64,000 bases of DNA from Pipra filicauda (Eukaryota; Chordata; Aves; Passeriformes; Pipridae), in assembly GCF_003945595.2 (NCBI RefSeq), contig NW_024104311.1, forward strand, positions 1,318,257-1,382,256, given 5' to 3'. Shown piece by piece: positions 58,711 through 64,000 of this stretch (positions are counted from its first letter, which is position 1; the number at the start of each line of letters is the position of its first letter). The notes under the pieces are model-generated. The model was not told where the DNA came from and did no database searches. It saw only the letters and a program-made list of their open reading frames with translations. Position numbers and translations under genes: made by a program.

Positions 58711-60329
58711 ATTCACTAATTACCGGATTCTAATTATTCATTTTCTGAAGAAGGGATCCTACAGAAAACAATCGTATTTCCTTGAATGACCTTAAACCAT
58801 ATCAGAGCAAATCTACTCGACACGCTATATTATGCAGGGACCTTGCTGAAGAAATCACTAGTAATCAAGGCAAGACTGCCTTCTCAATTAAAAATAATGA
58901 GAGTGTCTCAGGCATTCTCAAGCCTGACATTTCCTAAAATCTGATTTTGCAAAAAGTTGATTTTGCAACCAAAATAAAGTTCTTGTAAGATTTCTCTGTC
59001 TGTCATGTCCTATGTATGATCATATATCAACTCTTCATCAGCACAGTTAGAATTATTAAAACTATTGGGGAGGTAGTTTTTCAAACTCAGGGAATTACAG
59101 CAAACCTCTTATACCATCACTAGAAAATAAGGAGATATTTACAGCTCTGATACTGGAGGAATGGTGGTGAGACTTGACTATTGAAACCTTTATACACGAC
59201 AGCAGAATATTTTCTTGTCAACAAGAGTTTCAGCTTTCTTAAGGCATAAGCCATTTTGTTTTGCTGTGCCTCTGATACTCCTCAAGGCTCTTGCTGATTT
59301 TGGCCTCCTGTTCCCATTCTCCTCCATCTAAACATTTTAAATCTCCTTTCCCTCATAAGAGGTGTTTTCTCTTGTGTTATTTCTACCTGCTGCCTTTTTT
59401 TTTTTTTATGTATATTTTCACACTCATCACTCCTTGTCTCTAATTCCTATTCCAATTTTTCCACTCCAACTTTTCAACCACTCTCCACCTCAGGTTTATA
59501 TCCACAAATCAGGATCCACTTTTCTATTCCTTTGGACATTCTTCCCTCCAACTCAGTTGCCAGTTTCATCTTCCTTTCTTACTGCTTCAATCTAAAATAC
59601 CTATCCCTATCTACCCTCTTCAAGTCCTACTCATGTCCCTTTGAATTTTAATCAGTCAGGATCCTCCTAAAGCAAACAGCCCTAAAGGTTGAGTACAGTA
59701 TAAGGGAAAGGGTGTCCTTGTTCTTACTTACATGGATTGTTTCTGCTCCTGCCTGCAGCAGCCCACAGCAGCAACTGCACTGAAAAACCTGCTAAAATGT
59801 CAAGAATGGAAAATATTCAGGTAAATGAGTCTATGAGATATAAAGTTGCAAAGCTGGTAAAATTGTACTGAGGGAGATCGAACTGTCTTTTTCTGGGGTA
59901 CCTATATGACCAGATTTCTAGAAGACAAAAGGCTACTGCTTGACAATATCATCTCTTCACTCTTGCATCTTCTAGCCAGGTCCTTTCATTAACTAATGGT
60001 GGAGATGGAGTTTTCCAGAGAAAAGCATTAGTTAACCTTTAGTTAGGAATTGATAGATGTGAGGGTATGAGGCCTGATTCTCTTCTGAGATAGAGCTGTG
60101 GACTTGCTTATAGAGAAAAAATGCAATATGTACTCAGTTTTAACAAGACCAATTAAACTGAAATATATTGATTTAAAGTTGATGATCAAACCTTTTTTCA
60201 CACATGAAGGATTACAGTTGAAAAGTCTATAATCTTGAAATCTTGGGAAATATTTCAACTTAATTCCAATTTAACAGGATTTCAGTTTAGTAATTCACTG
60301 TGGGATTTAGTGTATTGGCAGTGGAGAAA
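58711..60329. other. Unique AT-rich sequence
   Basis: A pyrimidine-rich stretch lies at about 59340-59640 (T14 near 59397). No exon or repeat family recognised. Confidence 0.5.
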
Positions 60330-60445
60330 GGTTTGGGGGGTTTTTGTTTGTTTGGGTTTTTTTTGGTTGTGGATTTTTTTTCTTTTTTTTTCTTCCCCCC
60401 CACCCCAATTGCTTTTAGTTTGTTTTTTTTTGTTTTATTTTTTAG
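60330..60445 (+). repeat. T/G-rich low-complexity tract
   Basis: Blocks of G6, T8-T10, GTTTG units and C8. Frames across it (60235-60527) are low-complexity artefacts. Confidence 0.9.
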
Positions 60446-63400
60446 TCCAGTCTGCATATCCATTGCATTTTCATATTTTTATAAGGTAATTGAAGAGTTG
60501 CCCTTTATAGTTGGTAGAGAGAAATGAGCTCTTTGTGGCTGCAATTAATCTGATATACACTGGATTTATACTTTTAGATGAGAGGTATTGTGTTTGTTTT
60601 CCTCTGTGCTGTACAGAAGAAGTTTAGTCTGTTTCTTTCCAAGATCCCTAACTTTTGTAGTTTTTAACAAAGTCTCTTATTCATGTCTGCATGCATTTTC
60701 CACAATCCATTCTGTGTGACTGAGCCAAAGTCATATGTGTACGTAACTGTGAAAACTGAATTCTAGTTTCAAATGCACTAGGTTTATTTTTGGAATCTCT
60801 TCTATGTTCTTAAAGCTGATAAATTGCAAAAACAGCTTGTGATTTTGGCCAGGAAGTTTGCATCCTCTTTTCTTGGATAAAGCCAGAGGAATAGAGAGCA
60901 CTTCCATAGCTGTTAGGTGAAAGCACGATGTCCTCGCTAAGGGGAAATGCTTTACTCTACTTTTAGATAAAGGTGTTTTGAAAGAATGGAGCTTTTTCCT
61001 CTGCTATACCAACCCTTTAATAGTGTGGAAATAGTCCCTGAGCATGTGGCAAATCCTTTGTAGCTTTTGCTTTTCCATAAACACCTGAATATGCAAGACA
61101 GTGTGGCCTTAAGTACATCTCGCTGGGAATATACTGAGGTAAAAACGTACAGTATTCGAGTTTGTAAAAGAATTTGCAATCTGAAGCCATAAAATTTCCA
61201 CTTTTAACCATCTCTCTTTGAATCACTGCTTTAGCATTACTCTTGCCTGCTTAAAAACTTTTGAAACAAACATGCAGGCAAAAAGGGTGAAGTATTATTT
61301 GTCCCTTAGTGAATCCTCAAAGGAAATCAAACAAAGGAATAAAGTTCTGTAGCAGATGAAAAATTCCCCTGCCTTTTATTTTCTCTCTGTATCTGGTTGA
61401 TACTTGAGATCTCTTATGCATTCACAACAACATTTCTCAATTTAGTGAGCATGCCATGGCAATTGATTTAGACAATGCAATAGCTGTGACAGCAATTGGG
61501 AGACACTCCGAATTTAAAAAGTAACAGGACACGCAAAATTGAAACCTACTGACTGTTTTTGTGATAATTGAATTTCATTGAGTTTTAGCAGTGAGAACTG
61601 AGCAATAAAAGGGCTGTTTCCAGCCACAATTCCAGGAAATGTCTTGGGCAGCACGTATCAAAAAAATATGTTGAACATTTACACGTAGAAATCATCTGAA
61701 TTACTGATTCAGCCCAACAAGCTTCTTTCCTTCTTATCTGCAAAAATAATATCAAAATAAAATAGGCAAGCCTTTGAGATAAAGAATTAAAGATAAAAAG
61801 GGTTGAATAATAGATAGCTCCAGGATGGCGTATTTGCTGTGTGGGCAATTTAAATATGTTCCATCATGAACAGTTGCAAATGAGAATCTCCTTGGTTGCA
61901 TTTTTTTCAGAACAGTTACTGAAGAAAACTCTTTTCCTGGTGCTTAAAAACTTAATTTTTCACAACAGAAAATATGCATTGGCTTTTTATTATGTCTGAA
62001 CTCATTTCTCTTGGAGTGATTGTATTCCTAGGGGTCAACTTTGAGGTCTTGCTTTCAATAGGAGCAGTAGTTCTCTCTGTAATACAACTCCAATTTGGTC
62101 AGCACTGCTTGGAGAAGAACAGCCCCTTTACACCTTCAGAAACAGCAGGTTAAGGAGTTGCACAGAATCTTTTGTTCTTCATAGGAAACAACAAAGCTTC
62201 TTAACACACTGTCCAACTGATCTTCATTCTGCAAGTCAAGTTCAGGCAAGTTTAATCTAGACTGGATACAAACAGATCTCTGTGACTGCTCCTTTGATTA
62301 CAAGAAATGTTCTCTCCCTCTTCTCAGAAGTTCCAGCCTTAAACAGCTTCTCCTTCTATGTAAAGCAGTTCTTCAGAACTGTTTTTTTGCCTTTTTGTTA
62401 TTGATTTCCTGAGTTCAGAAGCTTAAAAGTGAGTGATTAATGAGCATGTGATCCAGAGCCTGAACAAAAACACAAATAAAATAATGTTTGCCTCATCAGA
62501 TGTCTGACCTATTTTACAATAAGAATTTTTATGACTGGTTAAACTGCAGGTAAGTGTTGTCTCAGAGTCTAGCCTTACAGTAAGGATGCATGTACAGCAC
62601 TTTGAGAACAACTATTGCACATCTGTGTTTTATACTGACACTCAGTCCACAAGTTTCAGCAAGTTTTACAAGGGTCAGGACTACATTTGACTGTAAATTC
62701 AAATATCTAAGAGAATGATGCCAAAGGGAAGCAGCAAATAACTTTTTTTTTTAATATACATGCCTGCTACTTGAGACATGTTGTATGACAGATTTATATG
62801 GTACTCAGAATGAAATAAAATTTAGCTCAGATACTTTTTATCATTTTTAACAAACAATGGTTGCATTGAAAGGCTTAAAAAGAATAAGGTTAACTAAGAG
62901 GTGTTTTTTTTCCTGAATAATTGCTGACTAACCTGTTTTAAGATTTTTATGTATTCATAGATTCTACTTTGTTACCTTGAAGACATGGGAAGAACTGATG
63001 GGAATTTAAATATAATTCATGGTAACAGATTTGGGGCAAAACTTAATCAAGTCAGTGCATTATTCTGCATAAATAAATAACCTTTTGTCCATAAGATAAG
63101 CTAGTTATGCATTGCACAGATGGAATTGTAAACAAACAAACAAACAAAAGAAATGCCTTCATTACTCATTCACGCAAAGAGAATGTGGCAATTTGTGGGT
63201 GAACATACAGCTGAACGTGTAAATCCAATAAGAGCACAGAAGAACAACAATGGCAGCACGGGGAACCATAAATCAGTGCTGATTGGCATTTACCATTAAT
63301 TTGCATTCAGGGTGTGATGCAGCTGATGAGGCACTGGGAAATAGTGTATGTTTGTGAGACAGTGCTCAGAATTGTTCTGCCACCATGCCAGAGACCTGGT

Positions 63401-63983
63401 AAATTGAGGAAGTTTGACAATTGCCAGCTTTTTGCTCAAATGCAGAATCTGACTTTGAGGGATCAGCTTTCCTATGTCACAGTGAAAAATAGAGATCCAC
63501 AGTGATACATTTTAAAAAAACCACAGAGAATGTAAACGTAAGCCAGCTGGGAGAAAGAAGAAAACAGATAGTTTCTATGATGTAAAAGCTGAACTAGGGT
63601 ATAAATGCAAATACCTTTCTGTCATGATAGCTTTGGAGGACACATTTAAATTGTAATAGAAATGCAAGAAACTTGAAGGCACTGAATTACTTCTAAATTC
63701 TGCACAGAAAGCAAACTTTAGTCAGCTCCCACATTTTTCATTCTCTCTTTTCAGAATAGGTTAATGTAGAAAAAAATCAATAGGCTATTAAAATATTTCA
63801 GAGATGTATTTCAAACCAGTTCTATAGACATATTCTTATCTACTGGCAATGCACATGTCTGTCAAGCAATGACAAGACTCTTCTGGAGGAGAACGTTTTT
63901 AATATTAGAATAAATACTAGAATGTACTACTCTGCAAATGTCAAGAATACAAGTAAAAACCTGCAGGGAAGGTTCTTTTGTTC
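60446..63983. other. Unique AT-rich sequence, parts conserved-looking
   Basis: (CAAA)n lies at about 63130-63149. 61440-61900 and 63160-63420 are complex, non-repetitive and contain homeodomain/POU-type cores (ATTTGCAT at 63299-63306). No exon recognised. Confidence 0.4.
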
Positions 63984-64000
63984 TTTTTTTTTTTTTTTTT
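63984..64000 (+). repeat. Poly-T run at window edge
   Basis: T17 running to the end of the window. Its true length and what follows are not visible. Confidence 0.9.

Noticed and set aside
1..64000. CRISPR arrays, bacterial operons, rRNA genes
   Set aside because: None seen. Composition and repeats are those of a vertebrate (bird) nuclear genome.

Overview
The window looks like AT-rich, CpG-poor nuclear DNA of a bird, most probably a songbird (passerine). Four things point there. There are many 5'-truncated CR1 LINE copies with the avian CR1 3' end (runs like GATTCTGTGA, no poly-A tail). There are solo LTRs of avian endogenous-retrovirus type. There is a tRNA-Ile-headed SINE with a CR1-like tail (TguSINE1-like), a family known from passerines. 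Bacterial-style genes, rRNA, CRISPR arrays and functional tRNA genes are absent. Almost all of the open frames are short chance frames or lie inside repeats. I read the window as a gene desert or the inside of a very large intron.

Layout. 1-12812 is mostly single-copy AT-rich sequence with two CR1 pieces (3659-4233 and 8597-8653) and one CpG-rich retroviral LTR (6756-7200). 12813-13906 is a complete solo LTR bounded by TG...CA and a near-perfect 5-bp target duplication. 13907-31070 is mostly unique, with an 82-bp tandem repeat, an unrecognised 122-codon frame and three more CR1 3' ends. 31071-33540 is a composite nest: two CR1 copies head to head, then the SINE, then a CR1 copy in which ORF1-like and ORF2 sequence appear joined by an internal deletion. 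33541-41196 is unique sequence with a conserved-looking stretch, a polypurine GGAA tract and a striking 23-bp-stem hairpin (37545-37610).

41197-41306 on the minus strand is the best candidate for a real coding exon: branch-point-like CTGAC, long polypyrimidine tract, AG, then a 36-residue C-terminal peptide ending in a membrane-like segment and a stop. 41607-43890 carries an LTR of the same family as 12813-13906, a CR1 piece with a second retroviral LTR next to it, and another CR1. 43891-48486 is unique sequence with faint old-repeat signals. 48487-52173 holds a minus-strand LTR, a decayed gammaretrovirus-like gag capsid fragment, and two CR1 copies in tandem, one keeping a 187-codon open reverse-transcriptase C-terminus. 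52174-64000 is unique AT-rich sequence with small tandem and simple repeats.

There is no operon or pathway here. The history visible is layered retrotransposition (CR1, a SINE that probably used CR1 machinery, several ERV families) into non-coding DNA. Calls rest on recognising family sequence by eye. Subfamily names, element ages and sequence conservation could not be computed.
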